Assembly: GCF_013401515.1 (NCBI RefSeq)
Contig: NZ_CP058529.1
Coordinates: forward strand, 806,001-870,000
Origin: Halorarum halophilum
GTDB taxonomy: Archaea; Halobacteriota; Halobacteria; Halobacteriales; Haloferacaceae
DNA: 64,000 nucleotides
Direction of reading: 5' to 3'
Below the pieces are notes generated by a model that saw only the letters and a list, made by a program, of their open reading frames with translations, was not told the origin of the DNA and did no database searches. How positions within the stretch are numbered: position 1 is the stretch's first letter; each line of letters begins with the position of its first letter. A program made the translations under genes and the position numbers. Positions 34,146-43,986 of the stretch are shown here, in pieces.

Positions 34146-36797
34146 GTGAACGTTCGCGGCCCGGTTCTGGAGGTCGGCGAGGTGCGCTCGGTGGACACGC
34201 AGTACGGCGAGCGCGATCTGGCGGAACTGACCGTCCGCCCCGACGGCGGGGCGGCGGACGCGGTCACGGTGACGCTGTGGGGCAAGTGGACCCACACCGC
34301 CGAGCACGCGGAGCCGGGCATGGAACTGCTGGTCACGGACGCCGAGCGGGACGACTTCGGCGATCGGGAGGGGTACACGACCTCGAAGGAGTCGTACGTC
34401 GTCCTCGAACCAGACTTCCTCGTCGACGTGACGGACGTCCGGTCGTGGGTGCAGTGCCCGCGGATGTACTACCTGAACAAGCTCTCGGGCATCCCGCTGA
34501 ACTACCCAGTGGTCAAGGGGACCATCGTCCACGAGGTGTTCGGCGACCTGCTGCGCGGCGTCGACCTGGAGGAGAGCATCGAGGACCAGGTGGCGAACGC
34601 CGGCCTCGAACTCGGCCTGCTCGGCCGTGAGCGCGACGAGGTGGCCGACGAGGTGCGCCGGAACGCGGCGGCCATCGAGGGCTGGCTGAACCAGGGGACG
34701 CTCACCCCTGAGGAGGACGACTGGCGCTCGGAGTACACGCTCATCTCGCCGACGTTCGGCGTGAAGGGCCGGGCCGACGCGCTGCGCCGCGGGATGCCGG
34801 TCGAACTCAAGACGGGGAAGAACACGAACCGCGACCCGCGCTTCCAGGACAAGATCCAGGCGGCCTGCTACGCGCTGCTCCTCCAGGAGCGCGGCGTCCC
34901 GGCCGACACCGGCACGCTGCTGTACACGAAGAACACGGCGCTCGACCGGTCGGAGGCGAGCGGCGACCTCTCGCCGGCCAAGGAGTTCTCGGTCGGGAAG
35001 GGCCTGCTCGACTTCGTCGTCCGCACGCGCAACGAGATCGCCGCGATGGAGTTCGACACGTCGGTGCCGACCGGCTTCGAGGCGAACGCGAAGTGCGAGT
35101 ACTGCTTCGAGCAGGACACCTGCATGGTCGTCTCCGGGCGCCTGGACCAGGAGTCGAAGGCTGGCCAGATCGGCACGCCCCTCCCCGAGGAGGAGCGCGA
35201 GTACTTCGACCGCTTCTACCGCGCCATCGAGGAGGAGCGCGCTGAGACCCACGCCGAGTACCGGAAGCTCTGGGAGCAGACCCCCGAAGAGCGCGCGGCC
35301 GACGACAGAGCGCTCGTCGACCTCGACCCGGTCGACCGCGAGGAACTCCCCGGTGGCGGCTGGCGCCTGCGGGCTCGGAAGGACCCCGAAGCCGTCTCGA
35401 AGCTCCGCGAGGGCGACGTCGCCCTCGCCTCCGACGGCGACCCGACGGCGGGTCACAGCGAGCTGTGCCGGATCGAGCGGCTCGACGAAGAGGTCGTCGT
35501 CACCGCCGACGAGCCGGTCGACCTCCGACGGCTGGATGTGTACCCCTCGGAGATCTCCGTCGACCGGATGCTGACGGCGCTCCACGACGCGCTGTTGAAG
35601 GGCGACCCCGACAGGAAGGACGTGCTGTTCGGGCGACGGGAGCCGGAGTTCTCGGACGGGGAGCGCACCTTCATCGACAACAACGAGTCGCAGAACCGGG
35701 CGGTGAACCGCGCCGTGAACGCAGAGGACTTCGCGCTCGTCCACGGCCCGCCCGGGACCGGCAAGACGTACACCATCGCCCGCATCGTCCGCGCGCTCGT
35801 CGAACGCGGCGACCGCGTGCTGCTGTCGGCGTTCACGAACCGCGCCGTCGACAACGCCCTCCAGGCCCTCCGCGAGCAGGGGTACGAGGGCGCCGTCCGG
35901 TACGGCACGGAGACCGGCGTCCGCGGCGACATGCAGGACATCAGGCTCGTCAGGCGAGGAGAGCCGAACGATCGTGCGGCTGAGCTCAACGGCGCGCCGG
36001 TCGTCGCCGCCACCACCGCCGCCTGCGGGTCGCGCGCGATGCGCGAGCAGGAGTTCGACGTGGCGCTCGTCGACGAGGCGTCACAGCTCACCGAACCCGG
36101 CACGCTGGCTCCGGTCAACCTCGCCGACCGGTTCGTGCTCGTCGGCGACCACGAGCAGTTACCGCCCGTCGTCCGGGCGGAGAACGGCCTCCAGCGGTCG
36201 CTGTTCCAGCGGCTCATCGAGGAGCACCCCGACGCCGGGGTCATGCTCGACCGGCAGTACCGGATGAGCCAGCGCATCCAGGCGTTCTCCTCGGCGGAGT
36301 TCTACGACGGGGCGCTTCGGCCGGCGACGCCCGAGGTCGCCGGCCAGACGCTCGGCGACCTCGGCGTCGACGTCACGGACCTCCCGCCGGACCTCCGCGA
36401 GGGCGTGTCGTTCGTCGATCCCGACGGCCGGCGCGAGGGGAACGCGAACCCGATCGAGGCCGAGCGCGTCGAGGAGATCGTCGAGGCGTACGTCGACGCC
36501 GGCGTGCCGCGCGAGGGGATCGGCGTCATCGCGCCGTTCCGCGCGCAGGTCGCGGAGATCGGCCGGCGGACCGACGTGACCGTCGACACCGTCGACCGGT
36601 TCCAGGGGTCGAGCGAGGAGGTGATCGTCGTCTCGTTCGTCGCGACCGACTCGCTCGACTCGCCCATCTTCGAGGATCCGCGCCGGGTGAACGTCGCGCT
36701 GACGCGCGCGCGGAAGGCGCTCTGTCTCGTCGGCGACTCAGACGCCCTGGCGTCCGAGCCGTTCTACCGCCGGATGCTCGAGTGGGCACGTCGCTAG
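34146..36797 (+). CDS. Dna2-like nuclease-helicase
   Basis: An 883-residue fusion enzyme. Residues 1-85 form an OB-like beta domain. Residues about 95-330 are a Cas4/RecB-type PD-(D/E)XK nuclease with Cys104, His129, Asp211, Glu220-x-Lys222 and Gln238; Cys104 together with Cys317, Cys320 and Cys326 is the pattern of a 4Fe-4S cluster. The C-terminal half is a superfamily 1B helicase: GPPGTGKT at 534-541, DEAS near 643, GDHEQLPPV, QYRM, TVDRFQGSSEEV and VALTRARKAL. This is the eukaryotic/archaeal Dna2 arrangement, so it should process flaps, ends or stalled forks. Translation starts with GTG. No operon partner is adjacent. Confidence 0.88.
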   Translation: MNVRGPVLEVGEVRSVDTQYGERDLAELTVRPDGGAADAVTVTLWGKWTHTAEHAEPGMELLVTDAERDDFGDREGYTTSKESYVVLEPDFLVDVTDVRSWVQCPRMYYLNKLSGIPLNYPVVKGTIVHEVFGDLLRGVDLEESIEDQVANAGLELGLLGRERDEVADEVRRNAAAIEGWLNQGTLTPEEDDWRSEYTLISPTFGVKGRADALRRGMPVELKTGKNTNRDPRFQDKIQAACYALLLQERGVPADTGTLLYTKNTALDRSEASGDLSPAKEFSVGKGLLDFVVRTRNEIAAMEFDTSVPTGFEANAKCEYCFEQDTCMVVSGRLDQESKAGQIGTPLPEEEREYFDRFYRAIEEERAETHAEYRKLWEQTPEERAADDRALVDLDPVDREELPGGGWRLRARKDPEAVSKLREGDVALASDGDPTAGHSELCRIERLDEEVVVTADEPVDLRRLDVYPSEISVDRMLTALHDALLKGDPDRKDVLFGRREPEFSDGERTFIDNNESQNRAVNRAVNAEDFALVHGPPGTGKTYTIARIVRALVERGDRVLLSAFTNRAVDNALQALREQGYEGAVRYGTETGVRGDMQDIRLVRRGEPNDRAAELNGAPVVAATTAACGSRAMREQEFDVALVDEASQLTEPGTLAPVNLADRFVLVGDHEQLPPVVRAENGLQRSLFQRLIEEHPDAGVMLDRQYRMSQRIQAFSSAEFYDGALRPATPEVAGQTLGDLGVDVTDLPPDLREGVSFVDPDGRREGNANPIEAERVEEIVEAYVDAGVPREGIGVIAPFRAQVAEIGRRTDVTVDTVDRFQGSSEEVIVVSFVATDSLDSPIFEDPRRVNVALTRARKALCLVGDSDALASEPFYRRMLEWARR

Positions 36798-36840
36798 TGC
36801 AGGGCCCGCGTTTATTGAAATCGTGACCATCTGGGGGACC

Positions 36841-37347
36841 ATGTCGAACTCCTCCGAGACGGCCTCAGAAACCGAGTCCGGCGGCAACAGCTCCCGGAAC
36901 ATCACCCCCCGTAAACTGGTGATCGCCGGCGGCGCCGGTTTCGTCGGGATACTCGCGATGCTCCCGTTCTTCGCGGTCGCGTACACATTCGGCGCGCTCA
37001 CGCCGGTGGCGTTCGCGAGCCTCTCCGAGCTGGTCGGCATCTCGACCACCTCGCCGTGGGCGTTCCCGGTCGGCGTGATCCTCTTCGTCGGCGCCGGCAT
37101 GACGATGCTCCCGATCCTGTTCGTCTCGCTGGCCGGCTTCCTCCCGCCGGAGCGGTCACTGGGTCTCCGCGGCGTCGCGTTCGCCACCATCGTCTGGACG
37201 GGGTTCTTCTTCGCGTTCGAGATCGACCAGAGCGGGGTGACGTTCTGGGTGTTCGTCGTCACCACCCTGCTCGCCCACTTCGCGTACGGCTACGTCCTCG
37301 GCTCGCTGTTCGGCCGGTACGCCAGGGTCCCCTCCTACGACGTGTGA
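36841..37347 (+). CDS. Four-helix membrane protein, unknown
   Basis: A 168-residue membrane protein with a Ser/Thr/Glu/Asn-rich N-terminal tail (residues 1-24) and four helices: VIAGGAGFVGILAMLPFF, FPVGVILFVGAGMTMLPILF, LRGVAFATIVWTGFFFAFE and FWVFVVTTLLAHFAYGYVLG. It ends in a short cytoplasmic RYARVPSYDV. The family is not one I can name with certainty. GTTTATTG lies about 28 bases before ATG 36841, fixing a leaderless start and ruling out the in-frame ATG at 36823. It is followed by convergent bPH2-domain genes. Confidence 0.75.
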   Translation: MSNSSETASETESGGNSSRNITPRKLVIAGGAGFVGILAMLPFFAVAYTFGALTPVAFASLSELVGISTTSPWAFPVGVILFVGAGMTMLPILFVSLAGFLPPERSLGLRGVAFATIVWTGFFFAFEIDQSGVTFWVFVVTTLLAHFAYGYVLGSLFGRYARVPSYDV

Positions 37348-37391
37348 CCGGCCCGATCCGACGGACGGTTTCCAGGGGGGTGGGCCGGTGT

Positions 37392-39164
37392 TCAGGGCGC
37401 GTGCCCGTCCCCGCCCCCCGCCCCGTCCCGGTATTCGTCCCCGCCTTCCTCCCCGGCACCGGCAACCGTTCCCGAGCCGTCCCGTTCCCCGGGAGCGTTC
37501 CGCCCGGTATCCGGCGACACACTTCCCTCCGATCCGCCTGCTGAGCGGCCGCGGCGCTCGGCGAGGTCCTCCCGGAGCCGGTCGAGCAGGCGCTCCCGGA
37601 GGTCGTCCGCCTCGTCGCCGTCGATGTCGTGTGCGGTGGCGTCGCCGCCGACGATGCTCGTCGTCGACGCCGTGTCGGCCGTGAGGCTGGCGAGGTCCCA
37701 GCGACGCTGGAAGATCGTCCTTCGCGCGAACACCGTCTGGAGCCGGTAGTACGGGACGACGCGGGTGCTCCGGTACCAGAACCCCGACCGGGTGAGCATC
37801 GCGCGTTCGCGCTCGTCGTACCCGCGGTGACGCCACTTCGATCGCGCGGCGATCGGCGCCAGCGCGAGGCCGACGAGGGGGACCGCTGCCGCGATCGCCG
37901 GAAGCGGCGTCCAGAGCCAGCTCGCCCCGAGAACGACCGCGGCGAGGCCGACGGAGACGAGCGCGTAGCGGATCGCGTACCGCCGTCGCGCGCGGGTCGG
38001 CGGCCGCTCGAACGTCGGCCGGCCGAACGGCTGGAGGTCCCGCGCGAGGTCGAGCACTCGTCCGCGCGCCGCCAGCGGGATCGTCGTCTCCGCGCCGCCC
38101 GCGCGGTTCGACCCGGGCGCGTAGCCGGCCGTCTCGACCGAGAGCGTCGCGTAGCCGAGCCGGCGCATGGCGACGTTCTCGCCGATCGACACGGTCTGAA
38201 CCTTCTCCAGCGGGACGGTGCCGCTGTAGCGGCCGAGCAGACCGCGCTCGTACCGCAGTTCGTCCGCGACGCGTTCGAGCCTGAAGTCGTAGTAGCGGGC
38301 GTACGTCAGCGCGGCGCTCGCGATCCACACGGTGACCGCGAACGCGACGAGGCCGACGAGCGCGGTGAACGCCGCCGCCAGCAGGTCAGTGGCCCCGCCC
38401 TCGCGTCCGCCGCCGAAGAACCGGAACAACAGCACGCCGCCCCGGGTAGCGGCGTCGCCGACGAAGGGCGCGCCAAACACGGGGGCGGCGATGGCGCCGG
38501 GCCGGAAGGAGATCGCGCTGAGGACGAGCAGGTCCCTCGCAGAGATCTCGTACAGCGTCTCGCCCCGGGACCCCGCGAACGAGTCGTCGAACTCCGATCC
38601 GCCGGCCGCCACCTCGCTCCCGGTGACGCCGGTAGTCCCCGCTTCGCCGGGGGAACCGCCGGTATCGACCGCGCCGACCTCGTCGTCTACCGCGGCGCCG
38701 GTCGACCGTTCGCCCTCCCGGAGAGCCCGGACCCGCTCGCCGACCTGGTGGCGGAGGCGCTCCGCGTCCTCGGCCCCGACGGCGTCCAGTTCGGCCTCCG
38801 TGGCGCTCCCACCGGCGGTCTCGAACCTGACCGTCGCGAGGCCGAGCACGCGCTGGACGAGCGAGCGCGAGACGTCGACGTTCTGGATCCTGCGGAGGGG
38901 GATCTCACGCTCCTGCCGGGAGAACACGCCGGAGGTGACGACGAGACGCTCGGGGCCGAGGTCGTACTCGAACCGGAGGTAGCGCGCGACGGCGTAGCCC
39001 GCACCGACCACCGCCGCCAGGGGCGCGAGCAGCAGCGCCGGCAGGACGTCGACGACGCCAAGCGGACCCGAGAGCATGATGCTCGCGAAGAGGGCGAACG
39101 AGCCGAACTGGAGGGCGCGCTGGACAGCGTCGGTGAGCGCCGAGAGCGGGTGGAGCCGGGTCAT
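37392..39164 (-). CDS. Multi-domain bPH2 (DUF304/YdbT-like) membrane protein
   Basis: A 590-residue membrane protein with three bacterial-PH-type domains alternating with pairs of hydrophobic helices. The domains are recognised by repeats of the form LVVTSGVFSRQEREIPLRRIQN (shown in two parts: LVVTSGVFSRQ and REIPLRRIQN), RYERGLLGRYSGTVPLEKVQ and AMLTRSGFWYRSTRVVPYYRL. A long Gly/Ser/Asp-rich loop lies at about 150-205 and a disordered Gly/Glu-rich tail at 545-590. The layout matches Bacillus YdbT, whose function is unclear. It starts one base after the stop of the smaller bPH2 protein, with which it should act. Confidence 0.85.
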   Translation of the reverse strand: MTRLHPLSALTDAVQRALQFGSFALFASIMLSGPLGVVDVLPALLLAPLAAVVGAGYAVARYLRFEYDLGPERLVVTSGVFSRQEREIPLRRIQNVDVSRSLVQRVLGLATVRFETAGGSATEAELDAVGAEDAERLRHQVGERVRALREGERSTGAAVDDEVGAVDTGGSPGEAGTTGVTGSEVAAGGSEFDDSFAGSRGETLYEISARDLLVLSAISFRPGAIAAPVFGAPFVGDAATRGGVLLFRFFGGGREGGATDLLAAAFTALVGLVAFAVTVWIASAALTYARYYDFRLERVADELRYERGLLGRYSGTVPLEKVQTVSIGENVAMRRLGYATLSVETAGYAPGSNRAGGAETTIPLAARGRVLDLARDLQPFGRPTFERPPTRARRRYAIRYALVSVGLAAVVLGASWLWTPLPAIAAAVPLVGLALAPIAARSKWRHRGYDERERAMLTRSGFWYRSTRVVPYYRLQTVFARRTIFQRRWDLASLTADTASTTSIVGGDATAHDIDGDEADDLRERLLDRLREDLAERRGRSAGGSEGSVSPDTGRNAPGERDGSGTVAGAGEEGGDEYRDGAGGGDGHAP

Positions 39165-39165
39165 C

Positions 39166-39624
39166 TCAGACGGCGTCCAGTTCGCTCTCGGTCGCGAGGT
39201 CGCGCAGGCGCTCGCGGAGCGTCCGGGCCCGCTCTGGGGTCAGCCCGGGGATGGTGATGTCGGCGCCGCGGGTGCCGGCCGTGTAGACGACGACGCTGGC
39301 GAGTCCGACGGCCCGCTCGACCGGCCCGCGGCGGGTGTCGACGTGCTGGACGCGGACGAACGGCACCGAGGTGTCCGTCCGGGTGAGGACGCCGCGGACG
39401 AGGTACAGCGAGTCGCCGCGCACCTCGAAGCGCCACACCCGGTAGCGGAGGAGCGCGAGGACGACGCCGACGACCGCGGCGAGCGCGACGACGGCGACGA
39501 TCGCCGCCTCGGGGAACGGGACGCCGAAGCGCCTGACGCCGAACCCGAGGACCGCGAGGACGGCGGCGGTGACGAGCGCGCCCCCGATCCAGACGAGGCG
39601 GACGCGGGGGTCGAGTGTCTCCAT
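39166..39624 (-). CDS. bPH2-domain (YdbS-like) membrane protein
   Basis: A 152-residue protein with two N-terminal helices (LVWIGGALVTAAVLAVLGFG and AAIVAVVALAAVVGVVLALL) and one PH-like domain beginning WRFEVRGDSLYLVRGVL and continuing TSVPFVRVQHVDTRRG. It is the small partner of the three-domain protein downstream, as with YdbS/YdbT. A CCTTTTGA box about 28 bases upstream supports leaderless initiation at ATG 39624 instead of ATG 39648. The one-base gap between the genes implies a bicistronic mRNA. Confidence 0.85.
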   Translation of the reverse strand: METLDPRVRLVWIGGALVTAAVLAVLGFGVRRFGVPFPEAAIVAVVALAAVVGVVLALLRYRVWRFEVRGDSLYLVRGVLTRTDTSVPFVRVQHVDTRRGPVERAVGLASVVVYTAGTRGADITIPGLTPERARTLRERLRDLATESELDAV

Positions 39625-39761
39625 GGGGGTTTGGTTCCGACGCTCCATCAAAAGGGTGAGGGGTTTCGCGGGGGGCGACCCGGTCCCGTCGGGTGGCGGT
39701 CGGCACCCCGGCGTCCGGACACGCTTCGGACCTGGCGTATCGGGGCGTTCCGCCTCGGAGT

Positions 39762-40796
39762 TCACTCGGTCCCTTCGCCCCGGTCTCCCATCGCCCTGAC
39801 GTAGGCGTACACCAGCAGGATCGCCACCCCGAGTCCTGCGACGACCTTGCCCGCGGGCGTCGTTCGCAGCGAGAGCCTGGTGTAGACGCTCGTCTCGGAG
39901 ACGTGGCCGTCGTAGTCGCCCCGCTCCTCGAGTTCCCCTCCCGGCTCGTCGAGGCTGTTGTCCTCCAGCGGGCCGGGCTCGCGGTCGGCCCGCTGGAACC
40001 GGTAGAACACTGTCTCCATGAGCGTGTCCATGAGACTCGACGCGTAGTGGCCGAGCACGGCCATGCTCTTGCCGCCCCAGCCGACGAACACCTCGCGCTC
40101 GGGGTGCTCCGCGGCGTGCAGGATCGTCCGAGCCACCGTCTCCGGCGCGTACTGCGGCGGCGGGAGGCGCGCCCCCCTGTCCATGTAGTTCTTCGCGTGC
40201 TGGGGGTACGGCGTGTCGATGGCGCTCGGCTTGACGAGCGTCACGGACACGGGCGCCCCCTCCTCCTCCAGTTCCATGCGCAGGGAGTCGGTGAAGCCCT
40301 TCACGGCGTGCTTCGAGGCCGAGTAACTGCCTTGCAGGGGCATGGCCTGGTCGGAGACGACGCTGCCGACGTTGATGATCGCACCGCCGCGTTCCTTCAG
40401 GTGGTCGGCCGCCTCCAGCGAGCCGTACAGCAGGCCCCAGACGTTGGTGTCGAACTGTCGCCGCATGTCCTCGATCGGGGTGTCCTCGAGCTTGCCGTAG
40501 ATGAAGGCGCCCGCGACGTTGACCCACGTGTCGAACCCGCCGTACGTCTCCTCGGCCACCTCCGCGATCGTGCGGACGTCGTCCTGGTCGCTCACGTCGG
40601 CGACGACGTACACCGCGTCGCCGCCCGCCTCGGTTATCTCCCCGGTCAACTCCTCCAGCGCGTCCTCGCTGCGGGCCGCGAGCACGAGTTGTGCTCCCCG
40701 CTCCGCGGCCATCCGCGCCGTCGACAGGCCGATGCCCGAGGACGCGCCGGTGACGACGATCACTTGATCCTCGACGTCCTTCAGGTCCACGCTCAT
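39762..40796 (-). CDS. Short-chain dehydrogenase with C-terminal membrane anchor
   Basis: A 344-residue classical SDR. The NAD(P)-binding motif is VVTGASSGIG at residues 14-23, followed by the NVAG-type VNVAGAFIYG, INVGSVVS with the catalytic Ser and SYSASKHAV with the Tyr-x-x-x-Lys pair. After the oxidoreductase domain (to about 250) comes an acidic, Arg-rich linker and one hydrophobic helix near the C-terminus (GKVVAGLGVAILLVYAYVRA), so the enzyme is probably tail-anchored at the cytoplasmic membrane. The substrate is unknown. ATG 40796 is chosen over longer in-frame starts in the upstream non-coding region. Confidence 0.85.
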   Translation of the reverse strand: MSVDLKDVEDQVIVVTGASSGIGLSTARMAAERGAQLVLAARSEDALEELTGEITEAGGDAVYVVADVSDQDDVRTIAEVAEETYGGFDTWVNVAGAFIYGKLEDTPIEDMRRQFDTNVWGLLYGSLEAADHLKERGGAIINVGSVVSDQAMPLQGSYSASKHAVKGFTDSLRMELEEEGAPVSVTLVKPSAIDTPYPQHAKNYMDRGARLPPPQYAPETVARTILHAAEHPEREVFVGWGGKSMAVLGHYASSLMDTLMETVFYRFQRADREPGPLEDNSLDEPGGELEERGDYDGHVSETSVYTRLSLRTTPAGKVVAGLGVAILLVYAYVRAMGDRGEGTE

Positions 40797-40986
40797 GGTT
40801 CGCCGTCCCCCGTTCCGACGTGGCAGTCTATGGTGGGTTCCATCAGATCCATCGTACGTTCGCCTCGGTCCCGACGACCTTGCCCGCGACGCCTGTATTC
40901 GCATGGCCGGACCTGGCCCGCTCGACACCCCGTGTGACTGCTCGGAGCGACACGTACAGCGGGGACAGTTCGAGTGCGGAGAACGG

Positions 40987-43758
40987 TCAGTCGTCGCTCT
41001 CGGCCAGCACACCGCTACTCGCGTCCTCGCCGAGTTCCGAGAGCACGCGCTCGTGGAACTCCTGGAGGACGGCCGACTCGTCCTCGGCGAGCACGACGTC
41101 GCTGGCCATCAGCGTCGCCAGGCCGAACGCCCGCGGCGACGGGCTGTCGACCTCCCGGCTCGTCACCGCGATCTCGCCCGACCCGATCCGTTCGACGACC
41201 TCGCGGACGCCCTGGAGGTTCAGTTTGTCCTCGGTGATCTCCCGGTACGTCTCCTCCATCACCGCGAACGACTCGCGCTCCTGTGCGAACGAGATGAGCA
41301 TCTCCGAGGACACCTGCTGCTGGGCGGCGGACTTCTCGTACCCCTTGTATCGCTTGAGGATCATCAGCGCCCTCGTGGCGTTGATACGGAAGTAGCGCTT
41401 GAGGAGGTCCGTCCCGTCGAGCGCCGCGCGGAGGTCGGCGAGCACGTCGTCGGGGTCCAGTTCCTCGATGACGCCCGGCACGTCCACCTTCCGGTTCAGC
41501 GGCATCGACACCGTGAACCCGTTGTCCGCGACCGCAACCTTGACGTTCGTGTTCGCCCGTCGCGCGCAGTGGGCCGCGACGAGCCGCGAGAGACCGTCGT
41601 TGAACTCCCTGCCGTAGTTCGAGTGGACGTAGTAGTGTCGACGGTACTCCTCGCGGTCGAGTTCCACCTCGATCGCAAGCTGATCGGGCGTCGAGACGGA
41701 GCCCTCGCCCGCGTACCGGAGCTGTTCGTCGAACATCCGAGTGATCGCCCGCACGGAGTTCTCGTCCAGCGGGAACGTCCGGAGCCACTCGCGGGCCGCG
41801 GGCGGGCCGCCGTCGTCCAGCCGGTCCAGGACGTCGCGCTGGAACGCCAGCACCTCGCGACCGAGGTCGTAGCTCAGCGGCAGGCGCTCGGAGAACCACG
41901 ACGGGACGGTCGGGCGGGCGCTCGACCGGTCCACGCGGACCTTCGAGCCGCGCCGATACCGGTACTCGTAGTTGCTCCCGCCCAGCTGGAAGACGTCGCC
42001 GGGTTCCAGCGTGTCGAGGTAGTTCTCGTCCAGCTGGCCCACCCACTCGTCGGTCCCGCGGACGAACACGTCGCAGGTGAACGAGTCGGGGATTGTGCCG
42101 ATGTTCGTCATGTAGATGACCCGCGCCAGCCGGCCGCGCTTGCCGACTAGGTGTTCGCCGACGTCGTACTCGGGGTAGTGGTGCTCGCCGTCGGGCGCGT
42201 CGTTCGTGTCCCGCCAGATCTTGGCGTAGACGTTGCGGTCCTCCATCCCCTCGTAGTCGGCCGTGAGATAGCGCATCAGCACCTCCCAGTCGTCGTCGTC
42301 GAAGCCCCGGTAGGGGTAGGCCGAGCGGAGCGTCTCCCGGACGTCGGCCTCGCGCCACACGTCGTTGATGGCCATGCCGTACACCTGCTGGGCGGCGACG
42401 TCGTGGGCGTTCTCGGGGACGAACACGCGGTCGACGAACCCCTCCTCGGCTTTCTCGAGCATCACCGCGCACTCGACCAGTTCGTCCCGGTCGAGCGCGA
42501 TGACCCGGCCCTCGACTGTCTGGCCGAGCCGGTGGCCCGCTCGGCCGACGCGCTGGAGGAGGGCGGCGACCGACTTCGGCGAGCCGACCTGGACGACGAG
42601 GTCGAGGTGGGGCATGTCGATGCCGAGTTCCAGCGACGTGGAGGAGGTGACCACGTCGACGTCGCCCGACTTCAGCTTCCCCTCGATGGTCTCGCGGGTC
42701 TCCTTCGACATGGAGCCGTGGTGACAGCCGGAGTTCCCCTCGTCGTAGTCGTCGAACCGCTCCCGCAGGGTGCCGAGTACCCGCTCGGCGCCCGACCGGG
42801 TGTTCGTGAACACCAGCGTGTTCTCGTGGTCCTGGATCAGTTCGTGGAGGCGGTCGTAGAAGCGATCGTTGACGACGGTACGCGGCGTGCCGATGAGGTC
42901 GTCGGTCGGACACTCCAGCTTCAGGTCGAACTCGCGGACGAAGCGCGTGTCGACGATCTCGTACTCGCGCGGTTCCCACTCGCCACCGTCGGTCCGCCGT
43001 CCCCCGACGAGGAACTCGGCCATCGTCGAGAGCGGCTCCACCGTCGCGGAACAGCCGATCCGAGTGGGCGAGCCCTCGCACATGCGCTCGAGCCGTTCGA
43101 GCGAGACGGCGAGGTGGGTGCCCCGCTTGTTCTCGGCGAGGCTGTGGATCTCGTCGACGACGACGTACTCGACGCTCCGAAGCTTCTCCTTGAACTTGGG
43201 GGAGTTGAGCAGGATGGCGAGCGTCTCGGGCGTCGTGTTGAGGATGTGCGGGGTCTCCTCCAGCATCCGCTGGCGCTCGCTGTCGCCGGTGTCGCCGTGG
43301 CGGATGGCGTGGCGGATCTCCGTCTCGTACCCCCGGTCGGCGAGCTTCCCGGAGATGCCCGCCAGGGGGAGTTCCAGGTTCCGGTGGATGTCGTTCGCGA
43401 GCGACTTCAGCGGTGAGACGTACAGGCAGTAGACGGCGTTGTCGAGCCCGTCGTCCAGTTCGCGTTCGCGGCGGTAGAGGTCGTTGATGATGGCCGTGAA
43501 CGACGCGAGCGTCTTGCCGGACCCGGTCGGCGAGCAGATGAGGCTGTTCGTCCCCCCGGCGATGAGCGGGATGGCCTCGCGCTGGGGTGGCGTGAAGAAG
43601 CCGCCGTTGCCGGGGACGTACTCGCCGAACTGTTCGACCCACCACTCCCGGACGGACGGTTCGAGTCGTTCCAGGACCCCCTCGTCCTCGATGGGAACCG
43701 CGGCGGGGTCGAACTCGTACTCGACCCCCGTCGCCGCGAGCAGTTCCCGTCCTCGCAT
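40987..43758 (-). CDS. Lhr-type ATP-dependent DNA helicase
   Basis: A 923-residue superfamily 2 helicase of the Lhr group, involved in DNA repair and recombination in archaea. Visible motifs are QREAIPLIAGG, CSPTGSGKT (Walker A, about residues 75-83), SPLKSLAND, TTPETLA, VVDEIHSL (Walker B), GCSATVEP, LVFTNTRSGAERV, SSTSLELGIDM and QRVGRAGHR. The ~400 residues after the motor match the winged-helix and Lhr-specific part (WLRTFPLDENSVRAI, HSNYGREFNDGLSRLVAAH in two segments). An ACTTACCC box lies 30 bases upstream. It stands alone next to the RNase Z-like gene. Confidence 0.9.
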   Translation of the reverse strand: MRGRELLAATGVEYEFDPAAVPIEDEGVLERLEPSVREWWVEQFGEYVPGNGGFFTPPQREAIPLIAGGTNSLICSPTGSGKTLASFTAIINDLYRRERELDDGLDNAVYCLYVSPLKSLANDIHRNLELPLAGISGKLADRGYETEIRHAIRHGDTGDSERQRMLEETPHILNTTPETLAILLNSPKFKEKLRSVEYVVVDEIHSLAENKRGTHLAVSLERLERMCEGSPTRIGCSATVEPLSTMAEFLVGGRRTDGGEWEPREYEIVDTRFVREFDLKLECPTDDLIGTPRTVVNDRFYDRLHELIQDHENTLVFTNTRSGAERVLGTLRERFDDYDEGNSGCHHGSMSKETRETIEGKLKSGDVDVVTSSTSLELGIDMPHLDLVVQVGSPKSVAALLQRVGRAGHRLGQTVEGRVIALDRDELVECAVMLEKAEEGFVDRVFVPENAHDVAAQQVYGMAINDVWREADVRETLRSAYPYRGFDDDDWEVLMRYLTADYEGMEDRNVYAKIWRDTNDAPDGEHHYPEYDVGEHLVGKRGRLARVIYMTNIGTIPDSFTCDVFVRGTDEWVGQLDENYLDTLEPGDVFQLGGSNYEYRYRRGSKVRVDRSSARPTVPSWFSERLPLSYDLGREVLAFQRDVLDRLDDGGPPAAREWLRTFPLDENSVRAITRMFDEQLRYAGEGSVSTPDQLAIEVELDREEYRRHYYVHSNYGREFNDGLSRLVAAHCARRANTNVKVAVADNGFTVSMPLNRKVDVPGVIEELDPDDVLADLRAALDGTDLLKRYFRINATRALMILKRYKGYEKSAAQQQVSSEMLISFAQERESFAVMEETYREITEDKLNLQGVREVVERIGSGEIAVTSREVDSPSPRAFGLATLMASDVVLAEDESAVLQEFHERVLSELGEDASSGVLAESDD

Positions 43759-43986
43759 TGGGAGTGTGGAGGCGGCGAGCGGGTAAGTGGGTTGTGCGGG
43801 CGGCGGAAGTGAAATTCGGACGGACGACGTGATCAGACCCGACCAGGGGGCGACCTTCCACCGACCAGTTCGGCGCGGGGTTTCGACGTCTCGACCACCG
43901 GTCGACCGTCGCGCCGGGTTACCTCCCGTCGACCACTGCTGACGCTAATCGCCACCGCTATCCGACACGACGTCCGAATCCACCTC

